From Diphasiastrum complanatum (lineage: Eukaryota; Streptophyta; Lycopodiopsida; Lycopodiales; Lycopodiaceae), in contig CM055095.1 of the NCBI GenBank assembly GCA_029204225.1, forward strand, positions 34,559,078 to 34,623,077: a DNA stretch of 64,000 nt. Direction: 5' to 3'. Both the position numbers and the translations under genes were made by a program. The notes below the pieces were generated by a model. That model was not told the origin of the DNA, ran no database searches, and was given only the letters and a program-made list of their open reading frames with translations. Positions 12,576 through 24,369 of this stretch are shown here, piece by piece. The number at the start of each line of letters is the position of its first letter. Within the stretch, counting starts at the first letter, position 1.

Positions 12576-14640
12576 ATTTCTAAATCTCTTCGCAGAAGAT
12601 ACTGCATAAAAACAATTCATAAAAATTAGGATATTCAATCATCAATTTTTTTTTAAAACATTATCAAAATTTCATCAGTACCCCCATGTGTTGTATCTTA
12701 CATATAAGTTACTCAAAATAAAGGTCTCAATTTTTTTAATCGGTAAATGTATATATGAAGAACACACATTGAAAGGATTTGATGTGATTCACCATAGTTT
12801 ATGAGATATGATTTTCTGAATAATTACCAAAATAAATACTAGATCATGATGGAGCGTACACATGAGAAAAGCGGAATAATGAACATTTTCTAACACATGA
12901 ATGTTGGCCAATCATTTATTGGAAAGGTTCTGCACACCAAATTTTCACTTTTGTTGCAATCGCCTTCTAGCGCAAACCAGCGGGCTGAATTTTACAAGGT
13001 CACTATAGTTTCCAGCATTGTCCATAAATATAAGAATTGGCCTAAAATCCTTCTTAAGTGAACGACACAAATAATTGTGGACCTCAATACGATCGTTTAT
13101 AAGGTTAATGGGCTCAAACATATATAGTTATTAGTTTTTCCCCTAATAACAATCAGTTGGGCTGAGCCAACTGTCAAGTTTATTAGATTTTCCTCCTCAA
13201 AGACCCTTAGACAATATATGCCCTCCATTCCCTCTCCAAGATGAACGTCCCCGAAGCATGCTTCACCATTCTCAACCATTGTTGCACTAGTACTCAGTAG
13301 CACACATGATCCAATGCCTTGCAGCTTGCTGTTCGATTATAAATCCATTGATGATTGGTAGGGATAATATAAGTTCGGCAATAAGCTTTGTACCATTGAC
13401 TTCAATGCATTGATTACATGAGAAGCAACAACTTTTACTTTCAACATATATATCTCTTGCCCATGTTGTGCCTCAAATTGTAGGTGTCCCATGTTTCACA
13501 ATCAATGTCAGAGAGACTAAAAAAATGTTTGAATCTGAGAGAGAAAATGCCATAGAATAAGTACCATATCGTGATGGAACATACACATGAGCTAAGTGTA
13601 TCAAAATCTGTGTTTCCTTTCATAATAAAAGTCATTGGATCAAATGTCACTTTAATGTCGCTATTGGTCAACAAACGTCACTGGGTGTAGTGGATATTTT
13701 TGATGTTTATAGTGTCACATATTTGTCACACAACGACGCTAGATTCGAAATTTAGTTTCCACACCTATTAGCATTTTGGCAAATCAGTTTCTTCTCATTT
13801 TGTTTTCATTGCTATTGCTATTGCTTTCTAGTCTTGCTTATGCTTATTGCTTTCTAGTCTTGTAATTGATGTGGCTTTCTATAGTTGCAATCTAGTTTAT
13901 AAGATGCCCTACTTTCTTTTTGCATTGTGCTTATATTAGTTACTTTAGTTTAGTTTTCTTACATTACTTTAAAATTTTCATACAGTTTTGGTTGTAGTTT
14001 TAGTTTCAATATGTTCTTTACGTGGTTAATTATTGTCCCACTGGTCTTAATGGCTAGTGATGTGGCGGCGGGAGCGATGACGATGAGGAAGAAGGCATTT
14101 GCAAAGGTGTACTTTCTTCTCAAATGAAAACTAAAGCTACACAAATGTAAATAATCTTTTGTAAATAGAATACATGTACAATATTAAATAGAATATGTAG
14201 CACAAATAGGGAGCAATTTTGATCAATGCTAGTGCTCACCTTGAAAAGAACTTGATCAACACTTGATCACACCAGAATAGAATAAATCTTGAACCTAAAA
14301 GACACTCTTGAAAAGGTTAGAAGCCTTTGCCACAAGAGATCATTATTCAAACTTTGAAAATTCATAATCATTCATACTAATGAAAGAAAAACCTAGACTT
14401 CTTGATCTAGATTCTAGAAGAATGAACAACATATGGAACTTTTGTATCAATTAACCAACCACAAGGAATTAAAACCAGCTAATTTTGACCAATTTGACCT
14501 AAAACATGCTTAAGATCTCGTAGATCCACTTTATACACATGAAAAATTACCAAATTTGATCAAGACTACACATCAACTCTCACTAGAATTAGTTGTGCCC
14601 TCAAATAGATTTGGCACAAATTCCAATTTCAGCCTGAAAC
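12576..14640. other. Mostly unassigned unique sequence
   Basis: No complete gene is visible. A reverse-strand segment at about 12965-13300 reads like an eroded coding region (see the separate entry). Words around 12838-12875 (ATGATGGAGCGTACACATGAG) recur at 13568-13590 with changes, indicating an old local duplication. Confidence 0.4.
12960..13303 (-). pseudogene. Eroded coding segment, possibly NB-ARC-like
   Basis: The reverse strand encodes GEACFGDVHLGEGMEGIYCL and, further on, INDRIEVHNYLCRSLKKD then RPILIFMDNAGNYSDLVKFSP. The second part resembles the kinase-2 region of plant NB-ARC proteins, where hydrophobic residues lead into Asp-Asp or Asp-Asn and a short helix (LIFMDN here). There is no P-loop in reach and no LRR. 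The resemblance is short and could be chance. If correct, it is a dead fragment of a disease-resistance-type gene. Confidence 0.22.
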
Positions 14641-14642
14641 CT

Positions 14643-14654
14643 GCTCTGATTCCA
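14643..14654 (-). other. Mutated copia primer-binding site (reverse strand)
   Basis: GCTCTGATTCCA is the reverse complement of TGGAATCAGAGC, one base from the canonical copia PBS. AT-rich leader-like sequence lies to its left on the reverse strand. No coding part of an element is attached, so this may be a relic. Confidence 0.3.
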
Positions 14655-15572
14655 TGTGAAAAATCAGATCTAATTATTAATCAAATAGATCTAAGATCTT
14701 TGGCTTAATTGGGTGCACATCACACAACATCAACAATGTAGAAAATTTCACTTCTAACATGCTAGTTTAGGAAACATCATGCATAATACACATTGAATGC
14801 TAAGATCCAACTGCCTACTGACCATTTCCATACTACAACAATCGTGCAATATTATTGACAGGTGTGGAATCATGCCATGCAAGTTTAGATGCATTCTACA
14901 CACTAGAATCTCCAATATCAAGAGAGAAGAGATAGAAGAAGACAAGAGGATAAAAGAAGAAAGTTCTCCAAAGATAGAGAACATTTGATATATTTTTCCG
15001 TGTTGGTGCTACTACGTATAGTAGCAAAATGTCATTTGGCCACTTGCCAATTATTGCCCTAATTGGTAGTTTCCAAGTACTTACCAGAAATCTAGTAATC
15101 TAATGACTAGATTCAATGTACCAAATCCGACCTTAGACTCTTTTGAAAAATTTCAAAAATAGTAAGCTTACCATTTTTAGAGCTTATTAACATAAAGAAA
15201 TGTTTCTCTAAGTTCACTTCAAACTTTGGCCTCCAAATTGCCAATAATAGTCAAGTAGCTAGTTGACAGTTTCTCACAGAACATGATGCGCCTCCATTTC
15301 TTCTCCTTTTTTTCTCTCTCTCCTTTGGCTACGGAGAAGAGTTTAGTATCCGTCATGTTGAATTGATCTAGCCTCCTGGCTAGCCCAACATCGATTTTGT
15401 AGTACTAGGGTGCCCACCTCTAGTGATTTACAACATCCAAAATGTTGTCCCACAAAGAAAGTTCCCCAATTTTCTCCATGTAAACCCTAACTTTAAATAA
15501 TCAACTTTTTTGGGCTTCTCTCAGTTTTTGTCTGAGGTTTAACTTGCAGCTTCTTGCTCCACGGAGGTTGGC

Positions 15573-15788
15573 CTACCTTAGCCTCTCTGACACAATAATG
15601 TATGGCTTGCAAATTGGTGCAATATTGACTACAAATAGTTCAATTTTTTGAGAAAAACCACCAATATTCCACGAAATCAATTCTAAAACTTTCTCATATT
15701 TCAACCAAATTAGCCTCTGTAAATTGCCCTGACTTTCACTTACTACTCTTTGTAGCTCCTTTACAAATCTAGTTGCACCAACAAACAA
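15573..15788 (-). pseudogene. Possible LINE endonuclease N-terminus
   Basis: A reverse-strand frame contains LELISWNIGGFSQK and, about 15 residues later, KPYIIVSERLR. Plant L1-type LINEs begin their apurinic endonuclease with a (I/L)SWN(I/V)GG motif, followed after one helix by KP(D)IIVLQET. Here the catalytic Glu box appears altered. No reverse transcriptase follows on the reverse strand. The match is short. Confidence 0.3.
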
Positions 15789-17390
15789 CTGTCCATATAG
15801 TGTGTTTTGAGACCACTATAGATAGTTTCCAAAAAACCACCAAAATTACAAGTTTCCAAATTCTTTTTGAATTTCCAAATTTGATTCTTCTGATTTCTTG
15901 CCTGAAGATCAAATCAACAACCTGTATAATATCTTTTCAACGGCTCCTCTTTGTGCTAGCTTTCTTAGTGAAAGACGCTAACCAATAGCTCCTCTGGATT
16001 GTGCACACTTGTGGCACTTGGCTGCTACCATGTTAAAATTTTTGAAAAATAACATAGGACCTAGTGCAGCATGCAGATCGCCTTATCAAACACCATAGCT
16101 CAAGCACCACAAGCTCTCAAAGATGGCACATCAAAAGTTACTCTACTACAAAAGAAAAATTATACATATAGTGAAAGCCTGAAATTGCATGGGCAGCTAA
16201 ATTGACACATGTTCAACTATTAGGCCCTGCATAGGCTAAATTAATTGATGAAACTCGAGACATACCCCTAAGCATAGCATCAATTGCAAAAACTACAGTG
16301 CATCTAATTTTTCTATCAATGTGGCCACCCACCTAGTCCAAGTAGCCAGCTATGACACGATTGCTTGACATATATCCCAATAGTAGGTAAAGTCTCAGTC
16401 ATTACATGAAATTGTAGACCTAGTTAACTGTACACTAATCACATTTGAAGCTTACATAGAATCAATCTGATTTCTAACAGGTTTTCTAGGGGCCACTCTT
16501 TTTTAAGCTTTGGCAAGCGAGATGATAAAGGACCACTCCTCTCTCAAACTTGGTTGGATGGAGCAACCCAATTGGCTTGGCATTTGAGTTCTTGCAACAT
16601 TAGTGCTCAATTTTTCTTAAGTTGGGCGTGGCAAGGCAACTTGTATGCAATGTTTTGAGGTACAAAAAACCACCTTGAGTTGCCCATGTGTCTCAAAGGC
16701 CCATGCCACATGTTTGCAACTCAAACCAATTTTGGATGGATGCTCTTGTGATGGATAGACTTGATTTCCAAGGAGTGTCCTTGTAAGAGGTGAAGCATGT
16801 TGGCTCAAGGAGTAGTGACTTCGTCACAACACACACTCTCATTGAAAGACTAACCAAACATTGAGTTAGTGCTTGGGAAAAAAGTACATAAATGCAACCT
16901 ACATAATTTTTTAAGCATATCATAAAATCTTTAACAATTTAAAAATGTAAGTTTTTTTTTAAGGATAACTCAAAAGAGCACTCCATGATTGAGTGTCTCC
17001 AAAAAAAAAAAAAAAAAAAAAGAAACACACACACACAAAAGCTCACTCAGTGGAATAATTACCAAAAATTGAGAGCACGAGTAGCATTAACAATCAGTTT
17101 TGAAGTTGAAGTTTTAGGGAAACGTGGAAAGGGACCCACCATGTGCATGCATTGAAGCTGCCGTGAATATATATCACCCACCACTGTCTTAGCTCATCTT
17201 TCCCTTTGGCCTTTCCCCTCGTCCTTGGCCTCCGCCATAGCCCTTGCCTGAGCTTGCTTCTGCAATCCTTGCTCGCAGCCAGCAGCGCACACTCCCCAAT
17301 TCCCACTGCCCAGTCCCCACCATACCGTGCTTGATCTTTCCAGTCTATTAAGTTTCAACTACTACGTCTTTACAATAATGCGTTGCACCT
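15789..17390. other. No gene recognised
   Basis: AT-rich sequence with unconvincing reverse-strand frames at 16617-16923 and 17094-17306. A 21-bp poly-A run lies at 17001-17021, followed by a short (AC)n; it could be a retroposon tail or a simple repeat. Confidence 0.4.
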
Positions 17391-17398
17391 CTATAAGT

Positions 17399-17406
17399 TA
17401 TAAATA
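17399..17406 (+). promoter_or_regulatory. Candidate TATA box for PR-1
   Basis: TATAAATA, a consensus TATA box 392 bp before the PR-1 ATG, would imply a leader of about 360 nt or a 5'-UTR intron. The TTTATAAG at about 17765 is only about 30 bp from the ATG and so is too close. Confidence 0.35.
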
Positions 17407-17797
17407 AGGTCCTTGTTTGGATACTTGGGTCTTCACCATGCCTTGCTCTCTCTACTTAATTAATTGAGTAGATGTGGTGTTTGTGTGAGAGGGCGAGAGG
17501 TTACATGCAATAGTTTTGAAAGTAGTTGATAGCTCTGCAGATAGATATAGTAGTGCGCTCCACTCTCATATCGTTGTGTTTTTGTCATTGTGTATTCTGC
17601 AGACTTCTGTAGCTAGTTTGTCAAATGTGAACAATGCCGGCAAAGATCAGGAGCGGCCACATTTGATAACTGTCGTGTGTTATGTGATATCATTAGTGTT
17701 CTTGAGCCTATGCTTTCCGATGGATTTCAGCTCTTGTTTCTAGCTGCTCTTAGTTCATTCCGGCTTTTATAAGCTTGCAAGTCCACTGGATTAGTTG

Positions 17798-18322
17798 ATG
17801 GCTGCGATTAAAGAAATTCTTCTTGGCCTAGTTTTTGCTTCTGTGCTAGCAGCAACATTTCAATGCATCTACGGAGATTACTTCCGTGAGCCAGATCCCG
17901 ACTCTTTTGTAGGTCAATTTTTGATTCCACAGAACGAGGCAAGGGCAAACGTCGGTCTTGCACCATTGCAATGGGACAACAGGCTAGCACAGTATGCGCA
18001 GTGGTGGGCTAATCAACGAGCTGCATATGGAAATTGCTTGCTTAGACATTCAGGAGGACCTTATGGCGAAAATGTATTCTGGGGAAGTGGCAAAGCATGG
18101 GGACCGGCCGATGCAGTTAGCGCATGGGTAGATGAACGCCAGTGGTACAACTATTACACAAACTCCTGCTCATACTTCCAAGATTGTGGTCATTACACCC
18201 AAATAGTGTGGAGAACTTCCACAAGGGTTGGATGCGCCAAGTCTACCTGTTCAGACGGAGATGTTTTTATGACTTGTAATTATTATCCCCCTGGTAACTA
18301 CATTGGGCAGCGCCCTTATTAG
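17798..18322 (+). CDS. PR1: Pathogenesis-related protein 1 (CAP superfamily), intact
   Basis: A single-exon frame of 174 residues, the usual PR-1 size. The ATG at 17798 is chosen because a hydrophobic signal peptide follows at once (LLGLVFASVLAATF, cleavage probably near residue 24), sending the protein to the apoplast. The CAP domain shows LRHSGGPYGENVFWGSG (His and Glu of the conserved pocket), CGHYTQIVWRTSTRVGCA (CAP signature 1) and CNYYPPGNYIGQRPY (signature 2). The mature part keeps the six conserved cysteines. PR-1 proteins bind sterols and accumulate after pathogen attack. The C-terminal 11 residues fit the CAPE1 peptide pattern PxGNxxxxxPY and are preceded by CNYY. It is the only clearly intact host gene here, flanked by kilobases of sequence without genes. 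Confidence 0.96.
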   Translation: MAAIKEILLGLVFASVLAATFQCIYGDYFREPDPDSFVGQFLIPQNEARANVGLAPLQWDNRLAQYAQWWANQRAAYGNCLLRHSGGPYGENVFWGSGKAWGPADAVSAWVDERQWYNYYTNSCSYFQDCGHYTQIVWRTSTRVGCAKSTCSDGDVFMTCNYYPPGNYIGQRPY

Positions 18323-20443
18323 AATGATGTAGCGGTCGTCCTAGCAGCATGTAGAAATACTTATCAATCCCGTGTTCAAAAGCCATTCATTTAGTTGAAA
18401 CTCTGGGATATGTGTTGCTCTTTCAACGATGCTGTGATGGGCCCATCCATGTAGTTTGGCCTGTGACGCACACTTGACTGCGAGATCTAATATTTCAATG
18501 ATGTCCAATCTTTTGTTTTTTGATTATGCTGACATTTGGCATTAATTATTTTTGAGCTATCATTTAGTTCATAACTTGACGCTCCAATATGCCATATAAC
18601 GTGGAAATAACCCTCCTATGCCGTATTGACGTTGCCGTGAAGCATTTTCAGAAATACTGGTAATACATCCCGTGCATATAGAGATAAAGGTGCATCACTG
18701 CATTGTAATATCTATGCATTGGATTTGCGTTGATACTTCCTGTTGAACCTTTGTACGAAGTTCGTTCGAAGAATTACGCAAATAAGAATGTGTACCACAT
18801 TACTCTAAATTAGTATTACAGTCAAATAAAATTGACAACCTTCCCATATAATTTGGAGAAGAATTAACAACCATAGCTTTAAAAGACACTTAACGTTTGA
18901 TCGTAACAAGCTGCACTTGTGCATAGCTGAATGCAATTTCACTTGGTACACTAGAAACAGTATGGAATTCGAAAGTTGAAAGCTCAAATTCCAATTTTCA
19001 AAACTCATCATGATTCTTATTAAAAACGCAACGATCCCTAGCCACTCCCCAAGTCTCAGTTTCAAAATCACCTTCAAATTTATGATTGAAAGTCTAAAAC
19101 GCCAAAATGTGCAATCTGCAATCAAATTTGGCATTTTAGAGTTTCAATATTTGAATTTGGCCCCAGTGCCACTGCCCACCTTGCGGCTTGCGCTGGGGCC
19201 TGGGCCCGTTACAAATACAATCTGCACAGCAGTTACCTAAAACCAGTACATGGTACCTACCGCATGCAAAAATGAATTCATTTTTCAAGCATGTGTGTGA
19301 TCAACCAGCTTTGAATGCAGCTACTCTACATTTACTACACTACCAGTCTACCTGTCAGATCCCGATTCCCATCTTCACCACTGCGCAGTGCGTTTGTTGA
19401 TTTCCATTGTTAATTTGTTCACAATATTCATTTTCAAATCTGCTCTCCAGAGTCCAGTGGCTCTCCTGCAGTCTGCAGCTACCAGCCTGCTGCAGCTTTC
19501 AAAATGAGAATACCAGTCATCGCTGAATGTAGTAGTTCCCAGTGCCCACTAGTGAGTAGTTACTACTGACCAGTCCATTCACTCACTCTTCTGTCGTGAA
19601 GTCTGGAGTCTGGACTCTGGAGACTCAAGATGGGGTCTGGACTCTGGACATTATGTCAGTGAGCGAGGTTGGCGTCTCATAAGTGAAGTCTGCCACTGTC
19701 TGTGCTCACTGCTATGTCTGCAGGCTCTTGCTGGTTGAGCACTTGCAATTTTTCCACTAAGTACTACTGTGGACAGTGTATTTCCACTCACACAGTAGTA
19801 AGTACTATAGTCTATGAACTATTGTGTATATGATAGTACTACTCCAGACTCGAGGAGGCCCTTAGGCTTGATCTCAAAACCACTGTTAGGAAATCATGAG
19901 TGCAAATTTTATTGGTTTCATAGGCTTGATAGAAAAAAATTCACGAGAAAAAAATATCAATTTCACTATGAGTATGCACAAACCCTAACTCACAACCTTG
20001 TAAGTTATAAAATAATTTGCCTCGTCCCTTCTAAGTTGAAGTTCTAACCTCAATTCTTGCTTTATTTCATGTTAAGTAAAAGTATTTGTAGAGTCTTCAT
20101 AATTTTACCTGGGCTAGAATGGAGTAGCGTATTTTCCAATGTTGGGTTAACATTTCAAGATAACACATGATTTTTGAAAGTCCAAATGCCATTAAATTAT
20201 AAAAGGGCTTAAATTATATTTACGATTTTTTTTTTCAAAGTACACTTTCTAAGGAATTTTCAATGATGCCTCTCAATTCAGAATTTAACATATTTTGAAC
20301 ACTCGTTTTCAGCCAATCAGGTGGAAGACCCGCCTTCTTCATCAGAGTCGATTGGCATATCGTCCTTCGAATCCGCGTACATTGTTGATAAGAAACTGTA
20401 GGAAAAAACACTGGGAATTTTCCTCCAGAGAATGCGATGAAAG
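18323..20443. other. No gene recognised downstream of PR-1
   Basis: Unique AT-rich sequence. 19600-19648 contains a local repeat of GTCTGGACTCTGG and GTCTGGAGTCTGG units, and 19440-19500 repeats CTGCAG words. No coding domain was seen on either strand. Confidence 0.5.
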
Positions 20444-21185
20444 TTAGAATAAATCAGAGGTCTGTTTTCGGTTGTTCCATGAAATTGGGCCTTGATTGAA
20501 CAAGAACACAAATTTATAAGTCAATCTTCTGGTGTCGATATCTCTTATCCAATCTACATCTGTGTAACCTTCGAGAATATTGGCAGATTGGCTGCCTCCA
20601 TAATAGATGCTGAGATGCTTTGTGGCTTGGAGACCTTCATGAGAGCGACTGGCCCTGAATTTGATAAGAATTGGCTGAGAGAGATGATGGAGTATGCAAG
20701 GTCGGGTCGAGTGCAGAGCATAACATACATGAATGAACCGATAATGGAGTGAAACGAACATTGCTTCATTTTCTCCTTTGATAGCTTTAGCCCAGGTTCG
20801 AATGGGAAGTAGCTCAATTTGCAATTAGTCATTTCTTTTTCTGCTTGTGTCGTCCAGCTTCTTTCTTAGATCAGCAGGGATCTGAACATAGGCTATGCAT
20901 CCAAACACTCGAATATGTTTGAGTGATGGTTTTGATCTTGTCCACACCTCATAAGGTGTTTTTCCATTCAGGGCCTTAGTGATTGATCGATTCTACAGAT
21001 AGGCAGCTGCAGTGACAGCTTCTGTCCAAAATTTCTTTGGAAGAGAGGCATGGGCCATCATGTTCTTGGCACTTTCAATGAGTGTTCGATTCTTCCGTTC
21101 TGCTACACCATTTGACTGAGCTGAGTAGCTCGTTGTGTATTGTTGATGTATTCCGTTTGCCTTGTAGAACTCCATGAATTCGGTG
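20444..21185 (-). pseudogene. Copia fragment: integrase C-terminus fused to RT end
   Basis: From 21175 leftwards the reverse strand encodes the integrase end: FYKANGIHQQYTTSYSAQSN, VAERKNRTLIESAKNMM and, after a stop, LNGKTPYEVWTRSKPSLKHI with FGCIAYVQIP. At about 20840 it jumps to the end of RT (FHSIIGSFMYVMLCTRPDLA, LSQFLSNSGPVA), then ILEGYTDVDW and an RNase H start (FNQGPISWNNRKQTS). The central RT with its YVDD box is deleted. The catalytic Glu of integrase is present in VAERKN, but the two Asp are not covered. Confidence 0.85.
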
Positions 21186-21713
21186 TTTCATCAACTTCTC
21201 ATTGATTTGGTTGATCCCTTTATAGATCAAGTACATCCACGAGCTGACAACTGTCTAGCAAGCCTTCGCACGTATGAAGAGTGCCTAGTCATTCAGATCC
21301 ACCAATGGGAGCCATATATGCTCATTTTCCAAAGTTGACTTATCACACTAGCTAGGAGCCAAAAACTAGTCTCCACAAAAATAGGGATATTCCTTATAAA
21401 ATAGGATTAGTGGAATCTCTCTATCTTATCATCTACAATCTTATCCACACGTGTGAATAGCATCTTGACATGTGAGAGCTTTTACTCATGGAAGTGCAAT
21501 CTATTTACAAAAAGTTTGACCAAAATGACTTTTTTCTAGATTCTACTCAAAGGTCAATTTCACACTTGTGTAGATCCATTATCTAGATTTATAAAAGTAG
21601 GTTATGTACATCCTTTCACACGTAGGAACATGCTCCACACGTGTGAGATTCTATCATGATCAAATATCTCAAGATTAACCAAGTACATCAAGTTGGAAGT
21701 GACATTTTTAACA
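21186..21713 (-). mobile_element. 3' LTR region of reverse-strand copia G
   Basis: On the reverse strand, AAGTGAGGAGGAG is followed by TGTTAAAAATG, a PPT and LTR start, so the LTR extends leftwards from 21713. Its far end was not resolved. It contains ACACGTGTG words (about 21455 and 21638) as does the LTR of D, and both LTRs begin TGTTAAAAAT, so D and G may be related families. Confidence 0.5.
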
Positions 21714-21726
21714 CTCCTCCTCACTT

Positions 21727-22308
21727 CTAACTTGGTAAGTCTAATGTACATCTATCTACAATTCCAAGAGCACATCTTAATTTAAAAAATGGATCTTTAG
21801 GCAATGGCTTGGTCAAGATATCAGCTATGCACTCAGATGATGGCACATGTTGTACCTCCTTGGATTGCACCTTTTCCCTCACAAAGTGATGAGCTATCTC
21901 AATATGCTTTGTTCTAGCATGGAAGATAGGATTTGTAGCAATTTGTTGAGATGCTTGATTGTCACAATAAATGCAAGGGATTTCCTTGGCCTTTAGCACT
22001 TGTAATTCCACCAAAAGTCTTCTTAGCCATAGGAGTTCTTTGGTTGTTGAAGTCAATGCCTTGTACTCGGCTTCACAAGAGGAAAGAGAGATTGTATCTT
22101 GCTTTTTGGAAAGCCAAGATATCACTCCTCCACAAAGGAAAGTGGAAAATGCACTTATGGATCTTCTATCCATCTTGTCTCCTGCAAAATCTGAATCTGA
22201 GTATGCCTTCAAATGCAAGTTAGATCCTTGATAGAGAATGCCAAAAAATCTACTAGAAGAGATATATCTAAGCACTCTTTTGTTCATTAGGGCCCTTTTT
22301 GGACTCAA
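21727..22308 (-). pseudogene. Copia G RNase H
   Basis: An uninterrupted reverse frame encodes the whole RNase H end of a copia polyprotein: KRVLRYISSS, AYSDSDFAGDKMDRRS, GGVISWLSKKQDTISLSSCE then AEYKALTSTTKELLWLRRLL, IYCDNQASQQIA, HARTKHIEIAHHFVRE and CIADILTKPLPKDPF. The Asp-Glu-Asp catalytic carboxylates are present. The domain degrades the RNA of the RNA/DNA hybrid. It is severed from its RT by a foreign segment at 22289-22730, so the gene is dead although this domain is intact. Confidence 0.92.
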
Positions 22309-22730
22309 AAAGGGCCTCGTCCTTGCCTAAACATGTTTGCTAATTAAGATTAATTAACTCACTAATCGTCCTACGTGGCAGCTCACCATGGGTTTATCAT
22401 GAGTTAACTCATACTTCAATAGCCTTCACTTAGACCTAGCATAATAATATAGCAAGTACAAGTGATTTAAGATCTAAATGAAGAGATGGCCAGTATTTTT
22501 TGAAGGCCTTCAAAAAACCGTTTTACGACTTGAATTGAGGTAAAAAGGGGGCCCAATATTTCATTGGGCCCCCAAATTGAAAAAAAAATTCAAAAAAAAA
22601 AGTGTGGGGGGGGGGGCATGGGGTACACCCCTCCCCCTCCCCTTGTACAATAACCCAGCACCCCCACCCCCCCCCACCCCCCCCCTCGCTCCCTCCCCTC
22701 TCTCGACCTCACTCCCTCACTCCCCGGGCC
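22289..22730. other. Hairpin-rich, poly-C/poly-G insert replacing the RT/RNase H junction of copia G
   Basis: The copia coding sequence stops at about 22730 (DTPMEQ region) and resumes at about 22289 (NKRVLRYI). Some 60 residues normally found between are missing, and about 440 bp of other sequence sits there. It contains three perfect inverted repeats with GGCC-type arms: 22291-22300/22307-22316, the 22-bp palindrome 22496-22517, and 22547-22557/22563-22573. G and C homopolymer runs follow (22600-22685). Confidence 0.7.
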
Positions 22731-23505
22731 GCTGGCCAAGTTGGACTTGCTCCATAGGGGTGTCAATCCCTTTACAATCTTTCATGCCAAGCCTTTCAAG
22801 AATGGATGGTAGCATACTTTGATTGAGTTATAAAAGTAAAATCACTACCTCTAGCAGCTTCTATTCCAAGTATGAACTTAAGGAGTCCTAGATCTACCAT
22901 CTTGAATTCACTAGACAAAGAAGCTTTAACATTTCTTGTGCCTTCACCATCAATTCCTGTGAATATGATATCATCAACATAAAGAGCTAAAATGATGATC
23001 TTTCCATCATTACATTTGATGTACAAAGAAGGCTCATAAGAGCTAATCACAAACTGAAGAGAGTAGAGAAAATCATGCACCTAGAGTACCAAGCTCTAGG
23101 TGCTTGCTTGAAGCCATATAGGCTCTTCCTTAAGTGGCAAACCTTGTCCTCCTCACCATCCTTGATGAAGCCCTCGGGTTGCAACATGTATATTTACTCC
23201 TCCAAGTAGCCATTCAAAAATGCATTTGTCACATCCATTTGATAGAGATTCCACTTGAACAAAGTAGCAATACAAATGATCAATCTAATAGCTACAAGCT
23301 TTGCTACAAGTGCAAATATTTTTTCATAATCTAAGCCTTTAGTTTGAAGAAACCCCTTAGAAACTAATCTAGCTTTGTACTTACTTATAGATCCATCTTG
23401 ATTGTACTTTAATCTATAGATCCACTTACATGCAAGTGGCTTCTTCCCATATGGAAGGTGTACAAGATTCCAAGTTTGATTGGCACAAATATAGGCTTAA
23501 GCTGA
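22731..23505 (-). pseudogene. Copia G reverse transcriptase
   Basis: Right-to-left the reverse strand carries the RT blocks KKPLACKWIYRLKYNQDGSI, SKYKARLVSKGF, NLYQMDVTNAFLNGYLEE, CHLRKSLYGFKQAPRAWY and ILALYVDDIIF, then FKMVDLGLLKFILGIE and TPMEQ. A stop after LEE and a frame change near 23080 break it. It is the upstream half of the same element as the RNase H at 21727-22308. Nothing of its Gag or integrase remains beyond 23505. Confidence 0.88.
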
Positions 23506-24299
23506 TAGATCGTTGCATGTTCAAAAGCTATGGCTTACAGACTATTTGAATAATGCCTACTGAATAATGCTAAATCTGATCAGGGTGCTGACTCCATCGT
23601 GGATTCTCATTGATTATTGGATGTCAGTTGATCGGTACATTGAAAGCATGACAATAATCTACTTAATTTACTAGATCATCCTAGAGTAGGTAGCTGCCAT
23701 TTACTAGATCGTCCTACTGTATGTAGCCGTCCTACAATAGGTAGCCGCCATTCTATCCCTAAATGTATGTACAAGGTAGAGGGACGTGGGTCGGATTTCT
23801 GAGTTGACAATATTGAAAATTTACATTGTATCAAAAATTATACATTGGGGTCGAAAAATATACACTGACTCAGAAATATACAGTGACTCAAAAAGTTTAC
23901 GATCCAATCCAGGGTCAGAACAGGCCTGGAGAATACCGCCTCGATCCGATCCGAACATGCCAGGATAATAACAACTCGATCCGATCTGATCCAGGGTCAG
24001 AATATCTCTCTTTGCTAAGCTTGACATTGGGTTGATGATTGGATTGATCTAGGCAATAGTAATGCTACATGATTATCTGACATAGAAATGTCAGCTACTA
24101 TTGCCTGCTGCAGGAAGAACGTGAACGCAGAGCAGGTTTGCCTTGAGCAAAAGAAGTCCGGCCTGTCAATATATATAGAAGAGACTACTAATGAGTCTGT
24201 TGGATTAGCTTACAAGATTTGCTTAGAGGCAATAACGGATTGATTTGTTGGAGATTTTGTCCAGTCGTGACATATGTACTGTTGAGCCACCAATTTGAT
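23506..24299. other. Spacer with short direct repeats
   Basis: TTTACTAGATC(A/G)TCCTA followed by GTAGGTAGC or ATAGGTAGC occurs twice in 23665-23755. ATCCAGGGTCAGAA occurs at about 23916 and 23989. No gene was seen. Confidence 0.45.
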
Positions 24300-24369
24300 A
24301 ACATTGACTTCCGAGAGTTGGCACTGACATCGACTTTTGAGAAAGTCGGATAGTCGACGTCGGAGGTTC

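Noticed and set aside
17001-17040. Poly-A plus AC run as a LINE or SINE tail
   Set aside because: No coding or Pol III promoter sequence recognised upstream; a simple repeat is an equal explanation.
17094-17306. Reverse-strand 70-codon frame in the PR-1 upstream region
   Set aside because: No recognisable domain; more likely promoter-proximal noncoding DNA.
17516-17743. 75-codon plus frame between the TATA-like box and PR-1
   Set aside because: No domain and not in frame with a second signal; treated as PR-1 leader.
22577-22822. Proline-rich plus frame in the hairpin-rich insert
   Set aside because: Produced by poly-C and CCCCAC runs.
23916-24002. ATCCAGGGTCAGAA repeats as a regulatory array
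   Set aside because: Only two copies; too little to support a function.
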